64,000 nucleotides of DNA from Lachnospiraceae bacterium (GCA_017468395.1 JAFUIR010000014.1:102938-166937), one strand, 5' to 3'; shown: positions 52,997 to 60,803, counted from the stretch's first letter. Made by a program: numbers and translations. The notes: a model not told the origin generated them from the letters alone.

Positions 52997-54586
52997 ATGG
53001 CAATAATGTACCCTAAGGATATAGCTCAATATGCACCGACAGATTCGGAACAAATTGTTTTTTATGAACTAAAGAATCAGCTTCCGGATAGTTTTGAAGT
53101 GTTTTATTCGGTTTCATGGACATTGAATAGAAATGGGAAAAAAGAGAAATCCGAGGCGGATTTTGTTGTAGTGAGCCCTGACTATGGATATCTTTGTCTT
53201 GAGGTCAAGGGTGGAGATGGAATTCGTGTTGAAGATAATGAGTGGACTTTGTTAGATCATGTTCATGGGGATAGGAAGTTACCGAGGTCTCCACATGAAC
53301 AGGCTGAAGCAAGTATGTATTTCTTTAAAAGGGCGTATTCTAACGAGTATAGTATTGATTATCAGGGCATATTTGGTGCAGGAGTCATTTTCCCCTTTTA
53401 TTCTGTAAATAATATAGAGCAGTTTAGTAATCGACCTGATGTTTGCACTATCGACTGCACCGGAATGAATGATTTGTATTCTAGAATTAAAAAAATGTTC
53501 AAATTTTGGGGTGGAGCTTCATTTGGTTATAGAATTTACGAAAAGAATCAGCATAAGACATTTGTTGAGATTATTCGCAAAAGAATAGCAATAGATGCAG
53601 CAGCAGGAGCTCTCGTTAAGTACAAGCAAAGACAACTGGATGTTATTAATAGAGTTCAAGATGGATATGTTTATTTCCTTGCAAATATAAGGCAGTTTTA
53701 TGTACGAGGTGGTGCGGGAACTGGAAAGACTTGGATAGCTATGAAGATGGCAGAACTAGAAGCTAAAGATGAAAATCACAGGGTAATGTTCTTATGCGCG
53801 TCACCTCATTTGGCTAAAATGGTTCGGGAAAAGGTTTCGAATAGAATTTCTGTTTATGATATTCCAACTCTCATTGCTGAGGTATCAGTGAATCCTAAGG
53901 GATATGAAGCACCAAAGTACGAGGGCATTGTTGATTCAATAAAAGAAGACATTTTGAAGTATGATGCTATATTTATAGATGAGGCGCAGGATTTTTCAGA
54001 AGATTTAGCGTTTCTTACAAAGTCAATGCTAATTGATGAACAGAATTCAAGATTGGGGGTATTTTATGATGATGTTCAGGTTGTAAGAGATGATAGTTTT
54101 GGTGATGCATTTATGATTTCAACGCCACCATTCTTATTGCGTGAAAATATTAGAAATACTTCTAATATATATAGTTGGGCTATGGATAATACAGATTTAG
54201 GAACGGATGTGATAGTTAATCCGGTCGAGGGACCTTGGCCTGTGTCAGAGAATATGAATGACAATAAGCATCTAGTACATAGACTTGAAAATATGTTTAA
54301 GAGATTTCTCGAAGATGAAAATTTGCAAAGTACATCAATGGTTATTTTGGTAGAAGATGCTGATGCATTTATTGATTTTTTTGATGGTTCTATAGCGAAA
54401 TGGAAATTTGTAAAAGAATATAGCATAAATGGAAACGATGAGATTAAAGTAGCATCTGTTGAGAATTTTAAAGGTTTAGAAGCTGATATGGTGATTTATA
54501 TTCATAGTAAAGACACCTCTAATAATTTGAATTATATAGCGTATACAAGAGCAAGATATTATCTTGTTGAATTGATAGTGAAATGA
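52997..54586 (+). CDS. NERD-nuclease / UvrD-like helicase fusion
   Basis: 529 aa from ATG 52997 (GGGAGATG upstream), two bases after drmB. Residues about 15-130 form a NERD domain: KSEADFVVVSPDYGYLCLEVKGG gives the Glu-Asp-ExK nuclease set. Residues about 225-525 form an SF1 helicase core: Walker A GGAGTGKTW (about 236-244), Walker B FIDEAQDFSED (about 326-336), ENIRNTSNI and SVENFKGLEADMVIY near the C-terminus. NERD-helicase fusions occur in several defence settings. As last gene of the operon it could supply the DNA cleavage that DrmA/B lack; DrmC (PLD nuclease) is absent. A terminator follows at 54602. Confidence 0.8.
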   Translation: MAIMYPKDIAQYAPTDSEQIVFYELKNQLPDSFEVFYSVSWTLNRNGKKEKSEADFVVVSPDYGYLCLEVKGGDGIRVEDNEWTLLDHVHGDRKLPRSPHEQAEASMYFFKRAYSNEYSIDYQGIFGAGVIFPFYSVNNIEQFSNRPDVCTIDCTGMNDLYSRIKKMFKFWGGASFGYRIYEKNQHKTFVEIIRKRIAIDAAAGALVKYKQRQLDVINRVQDGYVYFLANIRQFYVRGGAGTGKTWIAMKMAELEAKDENHRVMFLCASPHLAKMVREKVSNRISVYDIPTLIAEVSVNPKGYEAPKYEGIVDSIKEDILKYDAIFIDEAQDFSEDLAFLTKSMLIDEQNSRLGVFYDDVQVVRDDSFGDAFMISTPPFLLRENIRNTSNIYSWAMDNTDLGTDVIVNPVEGPWPVSENMNDNKHLVHRLENMFKRFLEDENLQSTSMVILVEDADAFIDFFDGSIAKWKFVKEYSINGNDEIKVASVENFKGLEADMVIYIHSKDTSNNLNYIAYTRARYYLVELIVK

Positions 54587-54601
54587 AATATATTTTTGTA
54601 T

Positions 54602-54635
54602 ATGGGCAAAGGAGTAAAATCCGATGCCCATTTTG
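54602..54635 (+). terminator. Terminator of the DISARM-like operon
   Basis: ATGGGCA (54602-54608) pairs with TGCCCAT (54625-54631), followed by TTTGCTATT. It lies 16 bases after the last stop codon. Confidence 0.7.
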
Positions 54636-54742
54636 CTATTAACTATTATCATTTTTATTAAATAATAGAGTAAGGGCGATGAGAATTTGGATATAAATAT
54701 ATAAAATAGAATAGAGAATATGAAATTTGTTTTTTAAAGGAG

Positions 54743-54860
54743 ACAGCCGTACTAGGCTGTTTTGTCAATAAGGCACTAATTACTAGAATATATCCGGTGA
54801 TTAGTGTCTTTCTTATTGTCTTCAATGCGCGGCTGTGGGGGCCTACAGTCCGCATATATT
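54743..54860 (+). repeat. Conserved structured element, copy B (heads the HNH/ParA/SIR2 module)
   Basis: Closing helix ACAGCCGTAC (54743-54752) with GCGCGGCTGT (54827-54836). The central hairpin GCACTAATTAC / GTGATTAGTGTC (54773-54808) replaces the different sequence seen in copy A while keeping the fold. The conserved text CGTaCTAGGCTg...CAAtAAGGC and CTACAGTC..CATAT lies at matching positions to copy A. It sits between the terminator at 54602 and the XRE gene at 54948, with no coding potential of its own. Confidence 0.6.
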
Positions 54861-54872
54861 TAACATATAAAT

Positions 54873-54938
54873 GGACCAGAATCGGTCCCTTTCTGTTTGA
54901 TTACAGAATTACAATTAGAAGGACTGAAACTAGTCCTT
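54873..54938 (+). promoter_or_regulatory. Two inverted-repeat operators before the XRE gene
   Basis: GGACC-N6-GGTCC at 54873-54888 and AAGGACT-N6-AGTCCTT at 54919-54938. The second abuts the TTGGAGG ribosome site of the XRE gene, fitting autoregulation by that protein (inference). Confidence 0.5.
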
Positions 54939-54947
54939 GGAGGAAAT

Positions 54948-55187
54948 ATGGAAAATCAGAAAATAAAGAATGATGCGAACAATACAATTGGGAAAAATAT
55001 TCGTGAAGCACGCCTAAGAGCTGAACTGGGACAGACTGAGTTGGTAAGTAAATTACAACTTCTTGATGTCAAAATGACGAGGGAAACATTAGTTAAGATT
55101 GAGCGAGGTGTACAGCATATTCAGTTGGAACAGTTAAAGGGAATAAAAGAAGTTCTCGGGGTGTCGTACGAAGAACTTTTAGATTAG
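54948..55187 (+). CDS. XRE-family HTH regulator
   Basis: 79 aa from ATG 54948 (CTTGGAGGAAAT upstream; a longer in-frame opening at 54897 lacks a site). An HTH of the Cro/C1 type is seen: IGKNIREARLRAELGQTELV ... VKIERGVQHIQLEQLKGIKEVLGVSYEELL. It begins the second cargo module and is followed after 19 bases by the HNH nuclease gene. It likely represses its own transcript through the inverted repeats at its start. Confidence 0.8.
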   Translation: MENQKIKNDANNTIGKNIREARLRAELGQTELVSKLQLLDVKMTRETLVKIERGVQHIQLEQLKGIKEVLGVSYEELLD

Positions 55188-55206
55188 AGATGAAGGGGTG
55201 AAGCAA

Positions 55207-56079
55207 ATGATATTTGATCCAGGAATAAAGATTGGTGCAGATATAACACATGACGAAATGAGAACATTGTTTAAATGTGGAAATATGGGCGGAATGCGTC
55301 GTTCAAAGCAAACAGGTACATTAGTTATCATCTCTGATGACACTAAAGGCTTATATAGAGACGTATGGAAAAATGGAGTCCTTCATTACACAGGGATGGG
55401 GAAAATAGGTGATCAGGTGCTTGAGGGGAATCAGAATGGAACGTTATTTTATTCTGATACAAACGGTGTAGAAGTGCATTTGTTTGAGGTTATAACAAAG
55501 GCAGTTTATACATATAGAGGTGTGGTTAAATTAGTTGATAAGCCATATAAGAGTAGACAACCGGATGACAATGGAAATATGAGAGATGTATGGATGTTTC
55601 CAGTTGCGCCTGTAGAGGAAATAGGGCAGAATGTTTCCCATGAGTTAACTGAACAAGAAATATCTAGACTATCAGATAGGGAATTAGCTAGATATACAGC
55701 GGTGAAAAATGTAAAAAAAGAACCTAAGACGACAGAAACAGTTGTGTATTATCGTGATCCGTATTTGAAGCAGATGGTAAAACGAATTGCAGATGGAAAA
55801 TGTCAGTATTGTGGAGAAGACGCACCGTTTATTGACAAACAAGGAGAACCATATCTTGAAGCGCATCATGTTAAGAGATTAGCAGATGGTGGAAGAGATG
55901 CGATTGATAATGTAGTGGCTATTTGCCCAAACTGTCATCGCAAGGTGCATGTTTTAAATGATGAAGTAGATACAATTATTCTGGAAGGAATTGCGGACCA
56001 AAATAAAAGACAGTTAGAAAGACTACTTGGTGTAGTAGAGATTTTGGGAAGAGAGCAGATAAAAAGGAATGGAGAGTAG
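55207..56079 (+). CDS. HNH endonuclease with SRA-like N-terminal domain (modification-dependent type IV candidate)
   Basis: 290 aa from ATG 55207, with AAGGGGTG upstream. The N-terminal 150 residues (GGMRRSKQTG, LHYTGMGKIGDQ, GVEVHLFEV) resemble the SRA/YDG-like module that precedes HNH domains in nucleases recognising modified bases; this is recognition by pattern. The C-terminus is a zinc-supported HNH domain: CQYCG ... LEAHHVKRLADGG ... DNVVAICPNCHRKVH (about 199-252). Catalytic His residues are present. It overlaps the NUDIX gene by 11 bases. Likely role: cutting phage DNA carrying modified cytosines. Confidence 0.72.
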   Translation: MIFDPGIKIGADITHDEMRTLFKCGNMGGMRRSKQTGTLVIISDDTKGLYRDVWKNGVLHYTGMGKIGDQVLEGNQNGTLFYSDTNGVEVHLFEVITKAVYTYRGVVKLVDKPYKSRQPDDNGNMRDVWMFPVAPVEEIGQNVSHELTEQEISRLSDRELARYTAVKNVKKEPKTTETVVYYRDPYLKQMVKRIADGKCQYCGEDAPFIDKQGEPYLEAHHVKRLADGGRDAIDNVVAICPNCHRKVHVLNDEVDTIILEGIADQNKRQLERLLGVVEILGREQIKRNGE

Positions 56080-56467
56080 AAAAACAATAAAAGTAGTTGC
56101 TGCCGTTATACGAGACGGCGATAAGATTTTTGCAACCCAACGAGGCTATGGAGATTTAAAAGGTGGCTGGGAATTCCCGGGTGGTAAGATTGAAGAGGGA
56201 GAAACTCCACAAGAAGCTCTTGTTCGTGAAATAAGGGAAGAGCTTGAAATAGAAATAGCAGTTGGAGAATTGATTGATAAGATTGAGTATGATTATCCAA
56301 CATTCCATTTGTCAATGGATTGCTTCTGGGCTGAAATCATTTCAGGCGAAGTGGTACTTAAAGAGCATGAAGACGCTAAATGGTTGGTGTGGAAAGACTT
56401 GAAATTTGTAGAATGGTTGCCAGCAGACGTTTTGTTGATTAATAAAATACTTATGTTAGAGAATTAG
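56069..56467 (+). CDS. MutT/NudG-like NUDIX pyrophosphatase
   Basis: 132 aa. A canonical NUDIX box is present: GGKIEEGETPQEALVREIREELEI (Gx5Ex7REUxEE, about residues 33-56). The opening VVAAVIRDGDKIFATQRGYGDLKGGWEFPGG is typical of the MutT and CTP-pyrophosphohydrolase (NudG) group, enzymes that hydrolyse 8-oxo-dGTP or modified pyrimidine nucleotides including 5-methyl-dCTP. The 11-base overlap with the HNH nuclease suggests joint action on modified nucleotides: one on DNA, the other on the dNTP pool (inference). Confidence 0.8.
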   Translation: MESRKTIKVVAAVIRDGDKIFATQRGYGDLKGGWEFPGGKIEEGETPQEALVREIREELEIEIAVGELIDKIEYDYPTFHLSMDCFWAEIISGEVVLKEHEDAKWLVWKDLKFVEWLPADVLLINKILMLEN

Positions 56468-56556
56468 AAAAAATATAACTCTGTGGTGATGTGTTTACAT
56501 ATTATTGTACATGTGAAGAGAAGATTCAAAAGTAGATTAAAAACTTAGGAGGAAAA

Positions 56557-57591
56557 ATGAAAACAGTAACTTTTTTTAACAATAAAGGCGGAGTTGGAAA
56601 AACTACGACATTAGTAAATCTTGCAGGATATTTAGCAAAGTGCAAAGGATATAAAGTACTTATTTTGGATCTTGATCCACAATCTAATTCCACACAGGCT
56701 ATTTTGCCTGAAGAAGTCTGGTTAGATTTTTATGGTAAAGAAGCGACAAGGAAAACTATTTATGATTATTTTGAAAATATCGAAATGGGGGCAATGGAAT
56801 TGGTATGTCACGATATACCTGTTAATGCTTCTGAAAATAATTATGGCGTGAGTTTGATTCCAGGACATCCTAAAATGTCTATAATTGATGATGTGATGTC
56901 AAAAAGTTGGTCGGATTTGCGAGGTGGGACTCCTGCAGGATTTATCATTCAAAACTGGATGAACTATATTAAAGCGAGTAATGATGATAAATTTGATTTT
57001 ATGTTTGTCGATATGGGGCCAGCATTAGGGGCATTGAATAGAAGTGTCCTTTTAAACTCCGATTATTTTATTACACCTATGGCGTCTGATATTTTTAGCT
57101 TGATTGGAATTTCGAATATAGGAGAATGGATTGAATCTTGGCAACAAATATATTGTAATGCACTTAGTAATTTTGAAGTTGGTGCAAAAGAAATGTATGA
57201 TAAAACCTGTATGAAATACATGATAAATGTAGACATTAGTAAATCGACTAAATATCTGGGATATTCAATTCAGCAATACTCTAAACGAAAATTTAAAGAT
57301 AAAGAAAGACCTACGAAAGCTTATGAAAATGTAATAAAGGAGTTTCATAAAGAAATACTTACTACATTGGGAGATAAAGCAAAGGACGGAATATCAGGAG
57401 ACGACTTGAAAATAGGAGATATACCATATGTTTACAGTATTATTCCATTGTCGCAGGTGTCGAAAACACCAATTTTTGATTTGAACTATGCAAGTGGGTT
57501 GAGAGGAAATCAAACAAGTAGTATAGCTGAGTATAAAAGTTATATGGAAACTCTTGCAAACGGATTTATTAAGAACATAGGAGAAAATTAA
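56557..57591 (+). CDS. ParA/MinD-type ATPase paired with SIR2 protein
   Basis: 344 aa with TTAGGAGGAA upstream. The deviant Walker A of ParA proteins is complete (NNKGGVGKTTT, about 8-18), followed by DLDPQSNSTQA (switch I) and FMFVDMGPALGALNR (switch II, about 148-162). Length is above the usual 250-290 for plasmid ParA because of a C-terminal extension of about 70 residues. No parB or centromere-like repeats lie beside it. Instead a SIR2-domain gene follows after 4 bases. A sensor or signalling role in defence is therefore more likely than DNA partition. Confidence 0.72.
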   Translation: MKTVTFFNNKGGVGKTTTLVNLAGYLAKCKGYKVLILDLDPQSNSTQAILPEEVWLDFYGKEATRKTIYDYFENIEMGAMELVCHDIPVNASENNYGVSLIPGHPKMSIIDDVMSKSWSDLRGGTPAGFIIQNWMNYIKASNDDKFDFMFVDMGPALGALNRSVLLNSDYFITPMASDIFSLIGISNIGEWIESWQQIYCNALSNFEVGAKEMYDKTCMKYMINVDISKSTKYLGYSIQQYSKRKFKDKERPTKAYENVIKEFHKEILTTLGDKAKDGISGDDLKIGDIPYVYSIIPLSQVSKTPIFDLNYASGLRGNQTSSIAEYKSYMETLANGFIKNIGEN

Positions 57592-57595
57592 TATT

Positions 57596-58450
57596 ATGGG
57601 AATATGGCCAAGTAACTTGATTGAGGAATTAGCATATAGGAGAGGAATAATTTTCTTTGGTTCGGGGATCTCTGCAACTGCAAAACGTGTTGATGGAACT
57701 AGACCTGCTACGTGGAAAGAATTTATGGAAAGCATACGAAGTATTGCTAAAAATCTTACAGATGCAGATAATGCATATCTTGATGAAAAAATGAAATGCC
57801 AGGATTATTTAGCTACTTTACAGGCAATTTATGAAAAGTGTGATCCTGGTGAATATAGTAAGTTTTTGCGTGACACATATGGAAGAGGTGGACTTACTCC
57901 ATCTATAGCCCACGAAAAAATTAAAGAAATAGATTGTAAAATCGTAATTACGACTAATTTTGATAAAATATATGATACATTTTGTTCTGGTGAGGGGTAT
58001 ACAACGTTGACTTATGATGAACCTAAAGCGATTGTAAATAATATAAAATCACCAAATAATTTGATTATTAAAGCTCATGGAACAATAGACAAAATAGATC
58101 ATATTATTTTCACTGAACAGCAATATTATAGTAAACAAGAAGAATATCCAGAATTTTATGCTATATTATCAGCTCTTTTTCTCACCAATACGGTTGTGTT
58201 TTTAGGATATAGTTTGAATGACCCGGATATTAATTTAGTGTTGCAGTTTTTGCATAAAACAGCCAGTCCATTAGCGCCTCACTACCTAGTAATGAAAAGT
58301 GGAGTGCCTGAGCAGCAGAAGCGCTTTTGGAAAAATACATATAATGTTCAAATTATTGAGTATGGGGATGAGTATGATCAATTGTTAGGCGCATTAGAAG
58401 AATTGAGTGATTCTGTGCAGGAATTACGAGAGGCGCGTTCTATATCATAA
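57596..58450 (+). CDS. SIR2-domain defence effector candidate
   Basis: 284 aa. SIR2 fold signatures: FFGSGISA (about 18-25, the NAD-binding GxGxS variant), ITTNFDKIYD (about 117-126), KAHGTID with the catalytic-type His (about 157-163), and VFLGYSLNDPDINLVL (about 201-216). Bacterial SIR2 proteins of this short class, including those of Thoeris, DSR and similar systems, degrade NAD+ when triggered by phage and cause abortive infection. Coupling to a ParA ATPase suggests a two-gene toxin/sensor unit. A perfect 13-bp hairpin follows the stop codon. Confidence 0.75.
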   Translation: MGIWPSNLIEELAYRRGIIFFGSGISATAKRVDGTRPATWKEFMESIRSIAKNLTDADNAYLDEKMKCQDYLATLQAIYEKCDPGEYSKFLRDTYGRGGLTPSIAHEKIKEIDCKIVITTNFDKIYDTFCSGEGYTTLTYDEPKAIVNNIKSPNNLIIKAHGTIDKIDHIIFTEQQYYSKQEEYPEFYAILSALFLTNTVVFLGYSLNDPDINLVLQFLHKTASPLAPHYLVMKSGVPEQQKRFWKNTYNVQIIEYGDEYDQLLGALEELSDSVQELREARSIS

Positions 58451-58480
58451 TGAAAGTTTATTTGTAGACTTTCATTATGA
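58445..58480. terminator. Bidirectional terminator between SIR2 and the BamHI-type gene
   Basis: TCATAATGAAAGT (58445-58457) and ACTTTCATTATGA (58468-58480) are perfect reverse complements around a 10-base loop. It begins at the stop codon of the SIR2 gene and ends 12 bases from the 3' end of the leftward nuclease gene, serving both. Confidence 0.75.
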
Positions 58481-58491
58481 TATTTGACAAG

Positions 58492-59106
58492 TTAATTTTT
58501 CCATTTTCTTATAGAACGAGTTGACATACCATCACGTCCTTTGGGAAGTAGAGGAGCATTTGTGGAATATGATTCAGCGTCGAAACCTAGAACTATAAAT
58601 GCGCGATCATGCAATAATGCGAAATAGGGTTCGAGCTCTTCGTAATTAGAAACTCTATCTGTTAAATAGTATGATAATTTATGAACCGGCAGAATTATGG
58701 CGGCAAGTTGTAACTCATTAGTTTGTAGAGCAAGCGAGAGTTTATTCATTGATCTGTGAGCGGAGGAAATATTTCCGGTTTCAAATTCTAAACCAACATT
58801 AAAAGGATGAGTATTTGAAGAGAATTCTTTATATACATCTATAGGACCGCCTTTAGAGGGAAAACTTTTTAAGGGTTTCTCGCGATACCAGTTATAAGTA
58901 TTTTCAAGACAAATATAACATTTTTCTTTTATTGGAACTACACCATTACAGTTTTTGGAAGAGCAATTAATAGTAAAAGTATTGTTAATGCAATTAGTCA
59001 TGCTTGCTATCGAATCAGAAATTTCTTGAAGAGCGTGTTGTGCATTTGGATTCGTCGATAAAAGCATCTGAGCAGAAGGACTAATATAGGATTTGGCAAT
59101 ATGCAT
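58492..59106 (-). CDS. bamHIR: BamHI-type restriction endonuclease (predicted GGATCC)
   Basis: 204 aa. Recognised as a close homologue of R.BamHI from long matching stretches: FTIN...KNCNGVVPIKE, TYNWYREKPL, KGGPIDVYKEF, EFETGNISSAHRSMNKL, YYLTDRVSNYEELEPYF, RDGMSTRSIRKWK. The BamHI active-site residues Glu77, Asp94, Glu111 and Glu113 correspond to Glu76, Asp90, Glu107 and Glu109. DNA-contacting Asn116, Arg122, Asp154 and Arg155 of BamHI also have matching residues here (Asn112, Arg118, Asp150, Arg151). Only the far C-terminus is shorter. GGATCC cleavage is thus strongly predicted. It is co-transcribed with the C gene two bases upstream and faces the methylase gene. Confidence 0.93.
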   Translation of the reverse strand: MHIAKSYISPSAQMLLSTNPNAQHALQEISDSIASMTNCINNTFTINCSSKNCNGVVPIKEKCYICLENTYNWYREKPLKSFPSKGGPIDVYKEFSSNTHPFNVGLEFETGNISSAHRSMNKLSLALQTNELQLAAIILPVHKLSYYLTDRVSNYEELEPYFALLHDRAFIVLGFDAESYSTNAPLLPKGRDGMSTRSIRKWKN

Positions 59107-59108
59107 GT

Positions 59109-59324
59109 TTAATGTACCTCCTTTAATAAATCACTTGCACTTACATCTAAAGCAACAGCAATTTTTTCGATATTGTCGATGGATATATTTCTAGAACAAC
59201 GTTCAACATCTGATATATATGTACGATGTAGACCACAACGAAAGGCTAATTCTTCTTGAGAAATTGATTTGTTGGCGCGATATTTTTTTATGTTATTTGA
59301 CAGTGTTTCACGTAAGGTATTCAT
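59109..59324 (-). CDS. bamHIC: Controller (C) protein of the BamHI-type system
   Basis: 71 aa, an XRE-type helix-turn-helix throughout: NNIKKYRANKSISQEELAFRCGLHRTYISDVERCSRN, then IDNIEKIAVALDVSASDLL. Size and sequence are those of restriction-modification C proteins, which bind C-boxes as dimers, first activating and then limiting their own transcript and that of the nuclease. The gene precedes the nuclease by two bases on the same strand. Tandem C-boxes lie 52-76 bases upstream of its start. Confidence 0.9.
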   Translation of the reverse strand: MNTLRETLSNNIKKYRANKSISQEELAFRCGLHRTYISDVERCSRNISIDNIEKIAVALDVSASDLLKEVH

Positions 59325-59339
59325 TGATTTTTATCCTCG

Positions 59340-59368
59340 TTGACTTTGTTTTACATTGATGATATACT
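59340..59368 (+). promoter_or_regulatory. Rightward promoter of the BamHI-type methylase gene
   Basis: TTGACT at 59340-59345 and TATACT at 59363-59368 with a 17-base spacer. Transcription should start near 59375, immediately before the C-boxes, so bound C protein would block this promoter's early elongation (inference). Confidence 0.7.
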
Positions 59369-59375
59369 TTTTGAA

Positions 59376-59400
59376 GACGATAAGTCTACAGACTATAAGT
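59376..59400 (-). promoter_or_regulatory. Tandem C-boxes
   Basis: On the minus strand two copies of ACTTATNGTC: ACTTATAGTC (59391-59400) and ACTTATCGTC (59376-59385), five bases apart. This matches the double operator layout known from Esp1396I-type C proteins (GACTTATAGTC-spacer-GATTATAGTC). A leftward promoter for C and R probably overlaps the proximal box: a -10-like TATATC is found at 59366-59361. Confidence 0.8.
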
Positions 59401-59412
59401 GACGGAGGCGCC

Positions 59413-60594
59413 ATGTATTATTCCATTTATGACCTATTAATGAAAAAGACAATAGAAGAGAATAAGACGGAGCAAGATTTATTTTCGTTTTTTAGAAATA
59501 GAGGAATAAAAAAGAAAGAACTTCTTTTTTTACAAAGAAATTGTGCGATTGATTGTACCGATAAGATGAAAGATATTATTTTAGATTATTTGAAAATGTC
59601 AGAAATAGAGTTAAATTTGGCATTAGGTATTGTTCCGTTGAAATATCGGAAATCTTATTTTGCTCATATTTCTGATATTGCTAAAATGTTAGAGAGTGGG
59701 GAGCACTATGATAATAGGATAGATATAGAACCATACTTAAATACTGCACAAGGAATGTTGTACAATGTAGATTGTCTTGAAATGTTAAGGTCTGTTGAAA
59801 GTAACTCAATAGATGTGGTGTTTGCTGATCCGCCATTTAATTTAGACAAAGAATACGGGATTGGAATAAATGATAATTTAAGTACAACAAGCTATTTAGA
59901 ATGGTGCTTTGAATGGCTGGATGAATGTGTACGAGTGCTTAAACCTGGTGGTGCATTATACATATATAATTTGCCAAAATGGTCTGCGTATTATGCAGAA
60001 TACTTGAACAAAAAACTTGTTTTTAAAAATTGGATTGCGATAGATATGAAGTATAGTATGCCTATATCAGGACGGTTAACTCCAAGTCATTATGCATTAT
60101 TGTATTATGTAAAAGGAGAAAAACCCAATTCATTTAGAAATCCTAGAGTCCCACTTCAAACTTGTCGACATTGCGGTGGAGAAATTAAAGATTATGGCGG
60201 CTATAAAAGTAAAATGAATAGCAAGGGAGTAAATGTATCAGATGTATGGTATGATATTTATCCGGTTAGGCATGCAAAAAATAGAAAATATAATGAATTG
60301 CCTATAAAGTTACTAGATAGAATAATTTGTACGTCATCGAAAGAGGGAGATATGATTTTAGACCCGTTTGGTGGCAGTGGTACGACGTATATTGTGGCAG
60401 AGTTGCGTGGAAGACGTTGGATTGGTTCAGAGTTAGGAGATTGCGGTGTGATCGCTGAACGTTTTAATAATATAGAGAAAGATAGAATGCTTCTGAGAAA
60501 GATAGAGGAAGAAAAAGACGTGCTTTTTTCAGACAAAACCAAAAAACTAAGAAAGAAAAATGGCTTTTGGTTAGCAGAAGATTTCAAGAGTTAG
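59413..60594 (+). CDS. bamHIM: BamHI-type DNA methyltransferase (predicted N4-cytosine)
   Basis: 393 aa from ATG 59413, with ACGGAGGCG just upstream; an in-frame start at 59356-59359 would lie before the predicted transcript start. The beta-class order is seen: catalytic motif [14 protein letters not shown] (about 138-149) comes first, a [13 protein letters not shown] element (about 251) lies in the target-recognition region, and AdoMet motif [20 protein letters not shown] is near the C-terminus (about 316-334). N4-cytosine chemistry within GGATCC is inferred from pairing with the BamHI-type nuclease. The gene diverges from C and R, as in the original BamHI system. Confidence 0.9.
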   Translation: MYYSIYDLLMKKTIEENKTEQDLFSFFRNRGIKKKELLFLQRNCAIDCTDKMKDIILDYLKMSEIELNLALGIVPLKYRKSYFAHISDIAKMLESGEHYDNRIDIEPYLNTAQGMLYNVDCLEMLRSVESNSIDVVFADPPFNLDKEYGIGINDNLSTTSYLEWCFEWLDECVRVLKPGGALYIYNLPKWSAYYAEYLNKKLVFKNWIAIDMKYSMPISGRLTPSHYALLYYVKGEKPNSFRNPRVPLQTCRHCGGEIKDYGGYKSKMNSKGVNVSDVWYDIYPVRHAKNRKYNELPIKLLDRIICTSSKEGDMILDPFGGSGTTYIVAELRGRRWIGSELGDCGVIAERFNNIEKDRMLLRKIEEEKDVLFSDKTKKLRKKNGFWLAEDFKS

Positions 60595-60630
60595 TTAATG
60601 TGATGTGATCAATATTGAGAAATGAATAAA

Positions 60631-60803
60631 ACTTCTGGTCACGATGACCAAAAGTTCGCCACAACAGAATAAGTATACATTACACATACCAGTGAGATTA
60701 CAGTTTGTAGTTTCGCTGGTATTTTTTTATGCACTTTTGGTCACGATGACCAAAAGTGGAAGCAGATATTTTAGGACACTTCTGGTCATCGTGACCAGAA
60801 GTG
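60631..60803. repeat. Three 25-27-bp palindromes
   Basis: Copies at 60631-60655, 60732-60758 and 60777-60803 share the form CACTTNTGGTCA-N3-TGACCANAAGTG. Copies two and three are perfect, with the central triplet CGA or TCG, and compensating T/A or C/G pairs at the variable position keep the symmetry. The first has one mismatch. They lie after the methylase gene and before copy C of the structured element. They look like binding sites for a dimeric protein or origin/transfer structures. Confidence 0.85.

Noticed and set aside
56557-57591. Plasmid-type parA partition gene
   Set aside because: No parB, no parS-like repeats, and an immediately following SIR2 gene; a defence pair is the better reading.
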